A DNA stretch of 64,000 nt from Bryum argenteum. Its lineage: Eukaryota; Streptophyta; Bryopsida; Bryales; Bryaceae. Numbering within the stretch: position 1 is the first letter of the stretch; each line of letters starts with the position of its first letter. The notes under the pieces were generated by a model, which had not been told where the DNA came from, searched no databases, and saw only the letters and a program-made list of their open reading frames with translations. A program made the translations under genes and the position numbers. The stretch is taken from assembly GCA_037043015.1 (NCBI GenBank), contig CM073324.1:6593013-6657012 (forward strand), written 5' to 3'. Of this stretch, positions 26,501-38,162 are shown one piece after another.

Positions 26501-29500
26501 CCAATTCAGTAAAGAAATTCTAAAGAAACACAAATGAATGTATATGCTACAATCAACAAAAAGCTATAGCCCGCATTTGAAATTACCTGCAGTCTCCGAG
26601 ATTTTTCCATCTTTGAACCTTCGAAGTTCAGCCCTTGCACCCCAGAAAGCTCGGAACTTTTTAGCCTGAAAAACCAAGAACGGGAAATGATAATGAGAGA
26701 GGATACTAGCTGCATGTCTAGAAATTCGTATCCTTATTAACTACAAGACAAGATATTGACAAGATCTCCTTAAGCACGTACTATATACTCTTACTACACT
26801 GTCACTTGAACGTGAAAAGAGGTTAGAATCAAAAGTCTACTTGAATAGCACAGTACCTCTTCTTTGTTGTCAGCGCTTGGTCCTACGTCTGCCATTCGCA
26901 GGGCTGTGTCCGAGTTAACTAACGAAACGCCCACCCATAAATCTCCCTTGCCGAGATTCAACACACCCTTTTTGAGAAGCCATCCTGAGCCACAGCTTCG
27001 TCTGAAAACTCGAACTAACTGAGCTCGATCACCCAACCCCCTGGTCAATAGAGACTCAAGTTGTTGTTCATAGAGCCTGCTGTTATCTTCATCAGAAAAG
27101 CGCGGAGAAGAACTTCGGTCACTGTTTGGTAAGTTCACCCTGCAAATCAGCATAAATCAGGATCAACTGAGATGATATATGCCCCACTTTGAAGCAAGGA
27201 ACATAAACAATACTTTGACGAAAGACAATGTCTGAGCTACACTTCTAGATGGTCGACCGCGAAAAGCTCCATGTAGCAAAAGGATGTCCTTCCAGTGATA
27301 CCAAACAGGAGATTTATTCCCACGAAATCTGGACCAATGTTATTCCATTCGAATTCAGTACAAACCTGACATGGTAGTCGAACTTAGCAGCAAAGTCTAT
27401 CTTGGTCATGAACGATGGATTGAAACCTTCATCCTTGGTGTTCTTCATAGCTGCCAAAGTTCGAAACGCTTCTCCTTTGAGCTGCCATCCAAACAATACA
27501 TTTCAACATGCAACTAGTTTCACAACATCACAATTCCCAGGCATGAAAATCGTAATCTTTCAAGAAATCGATCCTCAACTAAAGCTAGATCGTCCTACGC
27601 CAGCGGTATAACTAAGTATCCTTACGTGATGTTGATCTAGAGATTCAGCAGATACAAGACTTTTGTGTACCTTTAGATTTAGTGAAAGCTCAAGAAGAGT
27701 TTGTATGACATGTAGGGGGACGTACCTCAGCTGCTGCACTTTTGGACATTCGAGAAGCAAAATTCACCCACACTTGCGACCCAGATATCACAACTTTGAA
27801 CGCCTGTTGAAGAGCCTTCTTCATCTAAAAGACATTTCATCTCCATTGATGAGCGGATGCATAGCAAAATACCGATAGCACGAAAATGAATGCACAAAAC
27901 TCATCGTTAAATCCTAAAACCTGAGAACAGAGATCAACGCCTTATGCACAGGATTCATCATGCTTTTAGAGGTTTCACGTTTAGGATCCCGATACCTCTG
28001 CTCCCACGCTTCCCGCCCCAGCAACCGGCATATATACACCCTTCTCTAGCAAGTTTCCATTTGCAAGCGACTCCATCGTCAGCCGAAAAACTTGAAGGGC
28101 GGTCATATGCTGGTTGATACGCTTTCCACCAGCTGGAGAAGCTAGGTAAGCGATGAGTACCGTGCTTAAAAAGCCATTCAAAGAGTCTGCCGCATCATAA
28201 ATGCCTCGCTGCCTGGACCAGACCTGCAAAATCATCAAGTAAACGTTACATGGTATTTTAAACCCTTCAAAAGCAACAGTCAACAATCAGAACACAGCCT
28301 CTCGACATTTCGACGGAGGTCGATCTCCATCAGATTCCATCCTCAAGTCCTCATATTTTGTACTGAATATCCACTAATGACCTTGGTGACAAATCAAAAT
28401 TGAGCGCACCTTGAGCAGCAAAACGGCATCTCTCATTGCTTCATTCTCCAACAGGGCTTCCTTCAACATTTCTGAAGTGGATTCAATTGCCATATCTTCG
28501 AGTATACTACTATTGTAGTGCGGTGTTGGTTGGGCCACTCCATCTAAAAGAGCAAAACATGTTAATATCTAGATTCCACAATCATTATGACCTCCAAAGA
28601 TAGAACCTCGTGCAAACTGTTTAACCTCGAATCAATCTGCTTTTGTTGTTCTTAAGAGCTCATTTCTTCAAGCAGTGTGTAACGAGTTAAAAACGGTCAT
28701 TGCGAAAAAAAATTGAATTTTCCCCTGCCCCTAACCAATCTATCAGTATAACGTGATGATCACCGCAACTTGCAACATTCGAAAACGGATTGAGGCAAAA
28801 GGTGATAACCTTGAGAGACGGCAGTCCGCACATTGTTCTTCGACGGTCCGAGTTTAGTCACGTTAAAAGTCTCAACCGCGATGGTAGGCAGAATACGTAT
28901 GACGAACTTAGTAGTGACGCCTTCCGCATCAGGAGCTGGGAATAAAAGCAGTACTGGTTTCCGAGCATCTTCACAAAAAGTGCTCCACTTAATTGAAGAA
29001 ATACAAGCACAATTCGCAAGTGCCTTCTTTAACACCGCCAAGTACAGAGACCTCTTGACGTGGTATCGATGGTTCAAGTAGTCCTTTTCATGAAAACAAC
29101 TCTGCAAAAGAAACATTGAACATTGAATAATATCGAATCTGTGTTGAGAAATGACCCCAAAATCATCACGCAGGAGGGATTTACACTGCTAGGATTTAGG
29201 GTTTAAGACCAAATTCAGTCGAAATGAGCTTCAAAATCCTCAGAGCATACCTTCGGCAGCCTGACGGCAAGATCAACAAACTGAGAAGGCTTCGCAACAG
29301 TGTGGGTTACAAAACTTCCAACTGCCTCCACTGATTCAGGTTTCTGAAATTTGAGTTGTGCTTTATCGTCAGGCACTCCGAGATCAATTGCGAAGGCGGA
29401 AACGAGCGAGGCAGAGACCTTGCGCTCCGGTAAGCCGAGAAGCGTTTCCTTCACCGCAGCAACAGCAGCCTCCAGAATTCGAATCCGCGCGTAATCCACT

Positions 29501-29556
29501 CGCACTTCTTTCAAAAGCTCGTGTACCTTGATTTGAGCCAGCGACGAATCCGCCAT
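23576..29556 (-). CDS. NOL6: Nucleolar protein 6 / Nrap / Utp22 (SSU processome)
   Basis: Nineteen exons in genomic order: 23576-23716, 23800-23892, 24010-24252, 24347-24436, 24511-24648, 24730-24826, 24973-25353, 25541-25623, 25769-25920, 26087-26200, 26349-26492, 26587-26665, 26857-27139, 27366-27481, 27726-27824, 27996-28223, 28410-28543, 28810-29101, 29251-29556. All introns are GT-AG and the phases close to 1070 residues, the usual plant Nrap length. Family landmarks: HVRVNLPNSDRS-type junction, FRAFWGARAELRRFKDG, LSKRLRDIEDLPLKV, VFPPQPHPLA and WPEAPIAIQKTKAAF, then RLAKRWVWSHFF, RITGFL, ALEPLVVDVNG and GPSMYIATSYD. NOL6/Utp22 is a nucleolar RNA-associated scaffold of the UTP-C module in 90S pre-ribosomes, needed for 18S rRNA maturation. 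Start ATG at 29556; a TTG-headed extension upstream is ignored. No damage is seen. Confidence 0.95.
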
Positions 29557-29612
29557 TGCTCTCAATTTCGTAAATAAATCACATCGTATTTTTGCTCAAA
29601 TTCTCATACCTT

Positions 29613-29630
29613 AAACCCTAAACCCTAAAC
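29613..29630 (-). promoter_or_regulatory. Telo-box (AAACCCTAA) in the NOL6 5' region
   Basis: AAACCCTAAACCCTAAAC lies 57-74 bases upstream of the ATG. Telo-boxes are known promoter elements of plant ribosomal-protein and ribosome-biogenesis genes, which fits NOL6. A single related motif, TTAGGGTTTAA, sits in intron 1 near 29197-29207. Confidence 0.6.
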
Positions 29631-30186
29631 CAGACCTACAGTTTCGATTGTATGTTTGTATCCAGAAAAGGGGCGGGTAGGAAGGAGAATGTCGAGGAAG
29701 CATAGATGAATGTATCCTAAACCGAATGTAAAAGTAAGACGGAGTAAAAGTAAAATGGATGTAAATTGGACGGGGCTTATTACCGACATTGGTGACCCAT
29801 GGTATGGCTGCTCACTGATTTTAATTAGGTTGGAGTTCGGACGATCCAAATTTAGTCACTGAGGTTTTTTCACCTTGCAGTTACTACATATAGACTATGA
29901 AGTTGGAACTTTATGAGGATTGTAGATTCTCCTATACCTATCTGAAAAGTCATTTCATGCTTCAAAATTCCTCATATTGAAGGAGATATTTGAAGTCAAA
30001 AGTTGAAAAGACTATCTGAAAATTGCTTAAAATTGGTATTATACTCATTTTTTTCAAAATCTGCCCAAAATCAATGAAAACGAAGAAACTTTGAAAATTC
30101 ACCAAAAATTGAGATTATACTTTTTACCAAGTTTAGTTTTTTGAGCATGTAGAAAAAGTACGAGATCATCATCTCATTGTTATTCT
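29631..30186. other. NOL6 promoter side and AT-rich spacer
   Basis: Upstream of NOL6. No coding sequence and no repeat with clear borders. Confidence 0.35.
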
Positions 30187-31166
30187 ATAACCCCTAAACC
30201 CCCGAGCCTATTTTTAGCAGAAAAGCACATTTCTATAGAAATCGTCATAGATGAAAATCAAGAGAAGCTATTAAGATCTCAACCGTACAAACTTGTAATA
30301 GACTTATCGAAGATCATGTAGACCTAAATTTGAGTCATGAGGCCTTATAGATCGGGAGATCATAACATATTAATATCAAAAACAAACCGCAAAATTTCAT
30401 CATTTTCACTTTGAGGTGAAAATGCTACCAATATACCTATTGCAATGAAAAAATCACCAACTAGAAAGATGTTCACCTTCATCTTAATAAGTCCTTTACC
30501 CAACAAAAATTCATCAAAAAAATTTCTTGGCTCAAATAAAAGCCATGCAATGGTAAAAACTACCGAACAGTTTACAAAGGAAAAATAGTCCAAAACTAGA
30601 CCCTTTGCATTCAATTTCATGCCTTATCTTCAAAACATCTTTGATCTTGTTAAGGTTTCCACCACTTAGACTAGACTCTAATTGGAGGCCATCCCAAAAA
30701 ATTAAGTTGAAATCCAACGGTGGATGAGGGAGATATAGCTCCTCAAATATCATCCATTTTCTCACTTTTTCTGTTGACAAAACATCATTGCAAATCCGAT
30801 AGCAAAATCATTTGGATCAAAAAACTTCTCACTACAAAGTTGTTAAGAATCACCTTAAGATCATGACTATGAAAAAAAAATCATGAAAAACTATTTTTAA
30901 TTTCACATAATTGGCTTGCAATGGTAATACATGCCCCATGCTTGGAAACCCAAAAACAAGAGTTGTTTTCACTAAAGTGCATTCCATTAATTCAAACTTT
31001 AATGTATGGGCTTGAAAATTTTACGACGCAAACTAGACTTGATTTGGAACCTAATCCAAGTGATTTCATCCAAAACGGACCTCGGATGAATAAGATATGG
31101 CTCTTCAAAGTTTTTGAATTACATCCAAAATGTCGTTTTTCGACATCGTGGGCGTTTAACGGTTAA
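30187..31166. mobile_element. Probable decayed TTAA-type MITE, 980 bp
   Basis: Left end ATAACCCCTAAACCCCCGAG, right end (reverse) TTAACCGTTAAACGCCCACG. The pattern matches the TTAACCCCTAAAC family with substitutions; the left TTAA has become ATAA. The interior shares the words AAGATCT and AACCGT with other family members. No coding capacity. Confidence 0.42.
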
Positions 31167-31184
31167 GTAAGGAGTTGTTGAGAT

Positions 31185-31528
31185 AGACATATAGAAACTC
31201 CAGTCTCTTTATAAGAGGCCGCGTGAATGAAGTGTCCGTACGTAATGCTAATATCCGGATAGCCAGCGAACAAGGGAAATTGGAACAATACTACTTACCC
31301 CTTTTGAGCGTGGACACTATAACTACGCTAGTTACTAGTGCCTTGAAGATACTTGACATAATATCTTCTCAAAGGGCTTTAAGGTACCCATACAACAAGT
31401 CCAAGGACCCCTCACCATAGTTGGGTGGACTATGGTGGTGAGCACCACCCTGACATGGGGAATAGAACCCACGACCTCCTCATTGGGGGCCATGAGCCCC
31501 AACCACTAAGCCAAGGCATGTGATGCCT
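31185..31528 (-). repeat. SINE-like dispersed repeat with tRNA-type head
   Basis: On the minus strand the sequence starts with an A-box-like TTGGCTTAGTGGTTGGGG and a B-box-like GTGGGTTCTATTCCCC, about 40 bases apart. The distal part (31190-31330) is homologous to 45680-45810 (shared GCGTGAAT, CGTAATG, CACCCCTTA-like and GACACTA words), so it is a dispersed family. It is not a functional tRNA gene. Confidence 0.45.
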
Positions 31529-32069
31529 AAGGAGTCATTGACTATTTTCTCACAAAAATCAAAGTATCCAAAAAAATCATGTAAAAGTTTTGTTAGCTCA
31601 AATGATGACTAAGCACTAGTAAAAATTGCCTTGAAATCACTGAGGAAATATTGTTTGTTAGTTAACCTCTTGGACTAGATGCATGCCATGTTTCAAAAAT
31701 ATTTTGAATAGAAGTAAGCTCCCGACCACAAAAACTAGACTGGATTGGAATCCAACCTAAGTAATGAAGCTCAAACCCACAATAGATGAAGAAGATATAC
31801 TATTTCCAAAAAAATTCAAAATTTGGTCTAATAACATCATTGCAAATCAAATATTATTTTATTTTATTTGGATCAAGAACTGTCATGTGACAAAAGACAA
31901 GCTTGCATTCAACAAGTAGCTAGATTCATGTAAGTAAGAAAATGTGCAGTGAAGGGCATGCCACCCCCCACTGGCAATATACAGTTTGTTGATAGCGGTT
32001 GACTAACAACCAACCGGTAACCGTCAGCCAGCCCTACAGTCATAGGCTCCACAGTGACGAGTCCTAACA
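31529..32069. other. Spacer with a likely chromovirus LTR remnant
   Basis: Directly 3' of the chromodomain fossil on the minus strand, sequence starting TGTTAGGACTCG at 32069 follows a purine-rich run, as an LTR would. Its other end was not found. The remainder is AT-rich, without genes. Confidence 0.35.
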
Positions 32070-32273
32070 TTAACCCCCCCTTCTAGGTCCAGTTGGTGGA
32101 CAGGGAGCAGTAGGATGTAACTGGTGGAATTCGCAAACCTTAATAGGCGCATTTTGGAGATGATCAGCCGGTTCCCACGAGTCCTCCTTCGAGCCGTAAC
32201 TCTCCCAGGCGACTAAATATTGTAGCTGATGGCGTCCTCCCAAAACTCGAGAGTCGAGTATTTGACGGACCTT
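32070..32273 (-). pseudogene. Chromodomain end of a chromovirus (Ty3/Gypsy) integrase
   Basis: The minus frame reads VRQILDSRVLGGRHQLQYLV, then AWESYGSKEDSWEPADHLQN, then APIKVCEFHQ. This is the standard CHROMO fold sequence at the C-terminus of chromovirus integrase, ending at TAA followed by a PPT-like AGAAGGGGGGGTTAA. A stop codon (TAG at 32274-32276) sits directly before it and no upstream integrase or RT is recognisable, so it is a fossil fragment. Confidence 0.8.
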
Positions 32274-33894
32274 CTACTCCATGTTGTCTGCTCGGGTAAT
32301 GATTGGAGGTGGGGGAACACTATAAGGAAACCATGTATTTTTATTTTTTTATTTTTTATGTCTCAGCAGACGTCTTAAAACTTGTAGGGTGTCTTCAGAT
32401 GTCTTATAATGTCCGTGAGGACATTTGGAATTGTAAGATGTTTAAGAAGATGACTTGAAATTTGAGGGGCATTGCAACGGAGATGTTTAAAGATGTTGGT
32501 CGAGACATTGCAGTTTTTTAGATGTCTTACATGACATCAACGTTGACATCAACGAGGTAAAAACTTGTCAAAGTTACTGGTAGGTAGGATAAATGCTAAC
32601 TAATGTTTAAAAAGTAGCTCAATGGACAACGATTATTAAGAGTGAAAAAGATTTCACACTTTTGAGAAGAATTTACTTTTTTCTATAAAAAAATAAATTT
32701 AAGACATGGCAATATTGGAATTATTTAAATTCAGGGTATTTCCACTATTTTGTGATTGGTCCATCTTTTAAATAGTATTAAAATATAAATTTATGATTCA
32801 ATAAAAATATAAAATGTAATTTTAAAATTTATTTAAATAAAATATAATGTTAATGTAATATATTCAATTTTTTTCATTAAATTGAAATATGAAAATAAAT
32901 ATTTAATATCATTTACGTAATAGATTATCATTAAAATAATATTGGTGACAAAAAATAGATTTTTGAAGTATAAGTAATTTAGCTGATATTTAATTCACAA
33001 AAAACACGTGGACATACATGAAAAAAGTAGTTTACAACGCTTTATCTACATGGCAAGGAGAATTCCACGTCAGACGACTTGACCAGTCATACTACATCTA
33101 CGTACATGTCTAATAGGATGTCTAATCAACTATGACTATAGTCACACATACATGTCGTTGTAGACGTCGACCTGGATGTCCATAAAGATGTCATGCACAA
33201 CATCCTACTGCTTGTCCTGCATTTCACCATCAGTTTCCAAATTTGTTGCTACCGTAACATAGAACATCCATGATGACATCACAACAAACGTCCTCAAAGA
33301 ATGAACCTTCAACAAATTTTGTTGCCCTTCAACACTTAGACATGAAGAATGAAAATGACAGGGTCTACAAATATGTGGAGAAATTCACATCATGAATTCA
33401 GAATACGTGGATCAAATTTTTATAACACTATAGTATAAAGTAAATACTGTATTGTACCCAAAATGAAGATTCATATATAGCAATCAAGTACACTGCATGA
33501 GTTTATATTCAGGAAGTAAGTCTTATACAATATAGGAATTGCGCAAAGTAACATACTCATATACAACTATTATCCACTTGTACACTTAATTTTATATGTG
33601 GATAATCTGATTATGGATAATCTGATTATAGATTTCATTTTACCGTACACTGCATTTTAGAACATCAATGTGCATAGAGTGCACAAAAACATCGCTATAT
33701 AATAGTCTCTCTAATAGTCTTTATGTTCAAATAGTACTTATTCATACAATGAAAGAAAATACATTCTTATTTCATTCTAAAACTCAAACTTTGTTGTTCA
33801 ATATCGGGTCTAAGTATCTTTTAATTACTTCTCATGATGCTTAACTTCTGTCAACGTCATCTATGGAAGAACTTCTTCACCGGCAGATGTCACT

Positions 33895-35175
33895 TTTGAT
33901 GTCTACGCAGATGTCTAAAAAGATGTCAAAAATGGCAGTACGAATAAATAACAAGCAACCCTAATCTACATGTTTAACATGTTTAGAGTCGGTTGCGTAT
34001 ACTGTGAAACAACTGTTATAAGTTTCGACTCTTACTTTTCAGCGACAATACTCAATAGCCCTAGCTTAGTGCATACCATAGCTTTCTGAAAACATGGAGG
34101 GAACAAGAGACTTTCGTGTGCATTATAGACATGGTGGATAGTATCTCGTAGCTCAAGAGAAGCAAGGAAGCCTATCAAAACCTAAGAAGTGGTTGAGAAG
34201 GTACATGAAGAGAAGCAAGGAAGCAAGTCAAAACAAGGAGGCGGCGATGGTGAGGTATGAAGAAACTAAAGCTCCAATTGAAATTTTGTCGATTCGCCCA
34301 CATTTGATATGCACCTCCACTTTGCTTTGTAAGATTGAAGTTGTAGTAGCACAGTCATGAACAAAAGGAGTTGAAAGTTTGCACAAAGCGAGGATACAAG
34401 AATTTATGTACTTGCACCGTCCTCGCAAAGCAGCCGCGCCGATTTAGGGTATCGGGAGCCACCACACCGATTTAGGGTTCAAGATTTGGGTGTCAGTAGG
34501 GATGTCTTAGAAGATGTATATACTGATATCTACACAGATGTCTAAAGAGATGTTTAGATGTCAAAAATAGCCGTACAAATAAATAATAAACAACCCTAAT
34601 CTACGTCTTTAACATACTTAGCGTTGGCTACGCATACATTCAAACAGCAAAGGCAATTGTTATAAACTTTGACTCTCACTTTTCACGTAGCCACAATACT
34701 CAATAGCCTAGGTAGCTTAGTGTATACCATAGCTTTCTGAAAACATGGAGGGAACAAGAAGCTTTCATGTGCGTTATAGACATGGTGGATGTAGTATCTC
34801 GCAGTTCAAGAGAAGCAAGGAAACCAATGAAAACAAAGAAGCGGCCGTGGTGAGGTATGAAGAAACTGAAACCCTAAGCTCCAACTAAAATTTTGTCTAT
34901 TTGTTCATATTCGATATGCACCTCCACTTTACTTTGTAGGACTCAAGTTGCAGTAGCACAATCATAGGCAAAATGGACTGAAAGTTTGCATGAAGCGAGG
35001 ATACAAGAATTTTTGTATCTGCGCTGTTCTCGCAGAGCATCTGCGCCAATTTAGGGTATCGGGAGCTGCCGTGCTGTTCTCGCAGAGCATCCGCGCCAAT
35101 TTAGGGTATCGGGAGCCGCCGCGCTGATTTAGGGTTTAGGATTTGGGTATCAGCAGGGACGTCTTACAAGATGAA
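33895..35175 (+). repeat. Direct duplication, unit about 630 bp
   Basis: Positions about 33895-34515 and 34516-35175 are diverged direct copies. Shared landmarks are ACCATAGCTTTCTGAAAACA, AGAGAAGCAAGGAA, GATATGCACCTCCACTTT and GGATACAAGAATTT. The second copy has an extra internal 50-base duplication at 35023-35122. Confidence 0.8.
35023..35122 (+). repeat. 50-bp tandem duplication
   Basis: GCTGTTCTCGCAGAGCAT starts at 35023 and again at 35073, followed by the same GCGCCAATTTAGGGTATCGG segment in both copies. Confidence 0.85.
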
Positions 35176-36065
35176 TTTAATGATGTCTGCAAGGATGACT
35201 TAGAGGATGTCTATGAAAATGTCTAAAAGAATGTTCAACTATGTAGATTGAATTTTGTTTTGTAGTTTGGGACGTGAGGAGGGACGGCATGGAGGACAAA
35301 TTAAGTCAACGCAACATGGGTTACTACAAAGGTGAGCAAGGCATTAACAAAGCAACGCTATGCACTGAACGAACGCGATAGTGAGGTTGGTAAGCATCTT
35401 TGAAGTTGTAGGAACATCTTAAGACACGTGCCAAAAATGTCTGAGAGGATGTCTAAGGCAATGTCGCAGTAGGTGTCCAACGAGCTAACGTGTACAAATA
35501 TGGCGTTATTGCAAGTTATGATTGAAGCATACTTTTGAATGTCATGGTGGGAAATCAAAACTTCAGAAGGTGGTTGAGAAGGTACAGAAGAAATAACCAT
35601 GATGTCATGTTTAGACTTGTTTACATGTATGCACATTTGTTTCTAAAATGCACCCTTATGGTGGTAAGGAACGCGTAAAAAACACACGAAGATAGAAGAA
35701 ATAAGCAACACTTTGTAGTACAAAATGAAATTGCATACGCATAGTAAGTGAGGTGTTGTTTTCTCGCAATTGTAGAGAGACAACGAAACACGATCAGAGG
35801 CCACGATGAGAAAATGACAGGAGACGCGTGCACGTAGGTAAGTGGAACATGACATCGAGGAGATGTCCGCATGGATTTCATAGAGAATGTCTATGATGAT
35901 GTCTGCAAGGCTGTCTATGAAAATGTCCGCAGGGATGTCTAACTATGTCAATTTCTTGATGTTAGGAAATGAACCATGTCTACCTAGGTAGTGCAAGTAA
36001 ATGGAATTAAATCTATTTTTTTTGCCTTTGGAAGCCCTTTTTAAAGTGCATTCGTTGTTGGCTTA

Positions 36066-36496
36066 CCGTAACACCATAGCCGGTTCGTTTTTAAATAATT
36101 CCAAAAATAACAAACGAAAAAAACGGAAATTCCATGCCTTCAAGAACGAATTTCAGGGAAAATAATCTCAATATAAACCAAAAATTGAGAAAATAGAGTA
36201 TAATGATTCTGGAGGAATTGTGGACTTATTCTGCCACCCTCCAAAAATGGGTAAATGACAAAACTATGCGCTGGCCCCACAGATGTAGCTGCCAAATCTA
36301 TTGATTTCAAGTCTTGCTTAGTCTTGTCATTATGAAGCTCCATCCACAAATAAATCCCCTTTTCTGCCCCGATTTTTTTTTCTCTAAAAATATAGAGACG
36401 AATTTTTAAAAATTCGATTTGCTAGAAACGAACCTTATTTTTTCAAAAAAAATAATTATTCGTTCGGCAGAGAACAAACCAGCTATGGTGTTACGG
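36066..36496. mobile_element. TA-flanked MITE, 431 bp (Tc1/mariner-like)
   Basis: Terminal inverted repeats of about 24 bases beginning CCGTAACACCATAGC, with two mismatches, are flanked by TA on both sides (36064-36065 and 36497-36498). There is no coding capacity. The TA target duplication suggests a Tc1/mariner-type mobiliser, but the TIR is not one I recognise. Confidence 0.75.
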
Positions 36497-37406
36497 TATT
36501 CAACATTTGCAACGGCGGGACATGCGTAGGACCGTAGAGGGGTATTGACAGCCAACAATGTTAGTGGATGGGCTTGAGATTGTGGGTGCGTAGTACCTTG
36601 CAGTTATATGTTCAACATGCTAGTTTTGTGCTATGTGAGGTCCTGAAGACCTAAACAATATGTATTTGACTTTTATTTTGAGATGTGACCATGTTTAGTG
36701 TTGTGCAATGTGAATATGTATACAACATATTGTACAATTGATTGAATGTATGTGGTTTATGGTTGTGATGTCTATGTAAAGATCTAAAAATGTCATGTCT
36801 GATGTCTATTGATATGCTGTAAAGACATTAATCATGACGTTCGTAAAAACATCACCAAAACAAACAACATTTATATTGATGTCTCATGAGATGTTGCTAC
36901 AAACATTCGTATCAACGTCACAATTATACAGAGACATCAATCATGACATCCTTCTAGGCATTAGAGACATCAAGCAAGACACAAAGATGTCCTCCATGAT
37001 GTATAACAATAACGCCATTTGACTACAAAACCCCAAAAACTTTAATGTCGTGGCATGCCACGTCATTTTTCTAGGGTTCCACGTTAGATTTTCCTCGCTG
37101 CCATGTTGGATTTCCCAACAGCCACATTGGATTTTGGCGCCGCGACATAGGATTCCACGCAAGCACAAAAAATCCACATCAAGATGAAATTCATTGTCAT
37201 GTGAAAATGCCCGTCCCCATGGCGCTGATGTGTCACCTACGTGGCACATGTTTTACCCTTCCAAAGTTACCTCAATTCACATGATGTTTTCAGATATTTT
37301 AGATGTCCAATTAGATGTTTGCGATGTCTTCTAATGTCTTACGATGTCTACACGATCAACATCCACTTACTAGACAATCCCAAGACATGGATTTAGACAT
37401 AAAAAA

Positions 37407-37727
37407 GAACAATTTATTATTATATATTTTTTTAAAATTTTTTTTTTCCGACCAATGAGTCCAACCATTTATGGGTTAAGGAGAGAGAAGCGTGCATCGA
37501 GTGAATTTGCTTAAAAAGCGTATGTTGTTTTTACAAGGATTAGAACTTTGAATTACTGTATCTCAAGATCCGCATGGTGAAATTTGATCAAAATTGGTGG
37601 GTAGAATAATCAAGCAGTTATAAACAAGTTCATAAACTTGGATATTCCAAAATCAAATTTAAAAAGCCTCCGTTCACAAATCTGACCACTCTAGAGGTCA
37701 CTATTGAGTTTCTCCTTTAGGAGTTAA
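37407..37727. other. Spacer, possible half of a TTAA-type element
   Basis: No gene. CTTTAGGAGTTAA at 37715-37727 resembles a right end of the TTAACCCCTAAA family, but no matching left end was found. Confidence 0.25.
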
Positions 37728-38095
37728 GAGCATGGCCACTCGTTACCTGAAAACAACACAACACGCAACTATTCGAGGCTTGCCTTCAGGAAGGAGAGCC
37801 ATCATTCAAGCACGGAACACTATTTACTTTCTCGGCACGCTCAAATCTTTCTACGCACCCGCTCTCCATGCATGCACGGAAACCTCCCTGCAATTTTATT
37901 CGGGAGCTATTTTTAATGGCACGACAAAAGCCACTGCCGGAAACGAGAAGAGAAGACAAGCGACTAAGAACACATGCGATTGGGAGTGGGGTGGAACACA
38001 TGCATTGCAAGTATGGGTGGGGTTATAAAAAAAATCTCCGGCTCTCAATTCCAAAATGCGCACGGAAGAGGCTGTTTTCAGTTCCGACCATGCTC
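37728..38095. mobile_element. PIF/Harbinger-type MITE, 368 bp
   Basis: Inverted ends GAGCATGGCC and (reverse) GAGCATGGTC are flanked by TAA on both sides (37725-37727 and 38096-38098), the TWA target duplication of PIF/Harbinger elements. It has no transposase. Its TIR differs from that of the adjacent large Harbinger element, so it is a different subfamily. Confidence 0.6.
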
Positions 38096-38162
38096 TAACA
38101 GGTTAAGTAAAGTAAAGTGAAAGTGTACACTGTTCCTACTAAAGCTTCGTTCGCACCTGGCA

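Larger units (their letters stand above)
32352..37406. mobile_element. 5-kb repeat region built on GATGTCT motifs
   Basis: Dozens of GATGTCT/AGACATC hexamer-heptamer motifs occur at short, irregular spacing in both orientations from about 32352 to 37406, with a gap in the middle insertions. Both outer ends carry TTTTTTATGTCT in inverted orientation (32352-32363 and 37395-37406), suggesting terminal inverted repeats. No transposase is seen. The interior has a 620-650 bp direct duplication and a separate MITE insertion. It is probably a non-autonomous DNA element or satellite-like element of unknown class. Confidence 0.5.

Noticed and set aside
31418-31528. Functional tRNA gene on the minus strand
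   Set aside because: A- and B-box-like words exist but no acceptor stem or anticodon arm can be folded; better as a SINE head.
37474-37727. Complete TTAA-type MITE ending at 37727
   Set aside because: Only a right-end-like CTTTAGGAGTTAA is present; the nearest upstream TTAA (near 37475) lacks a matching inverted end.
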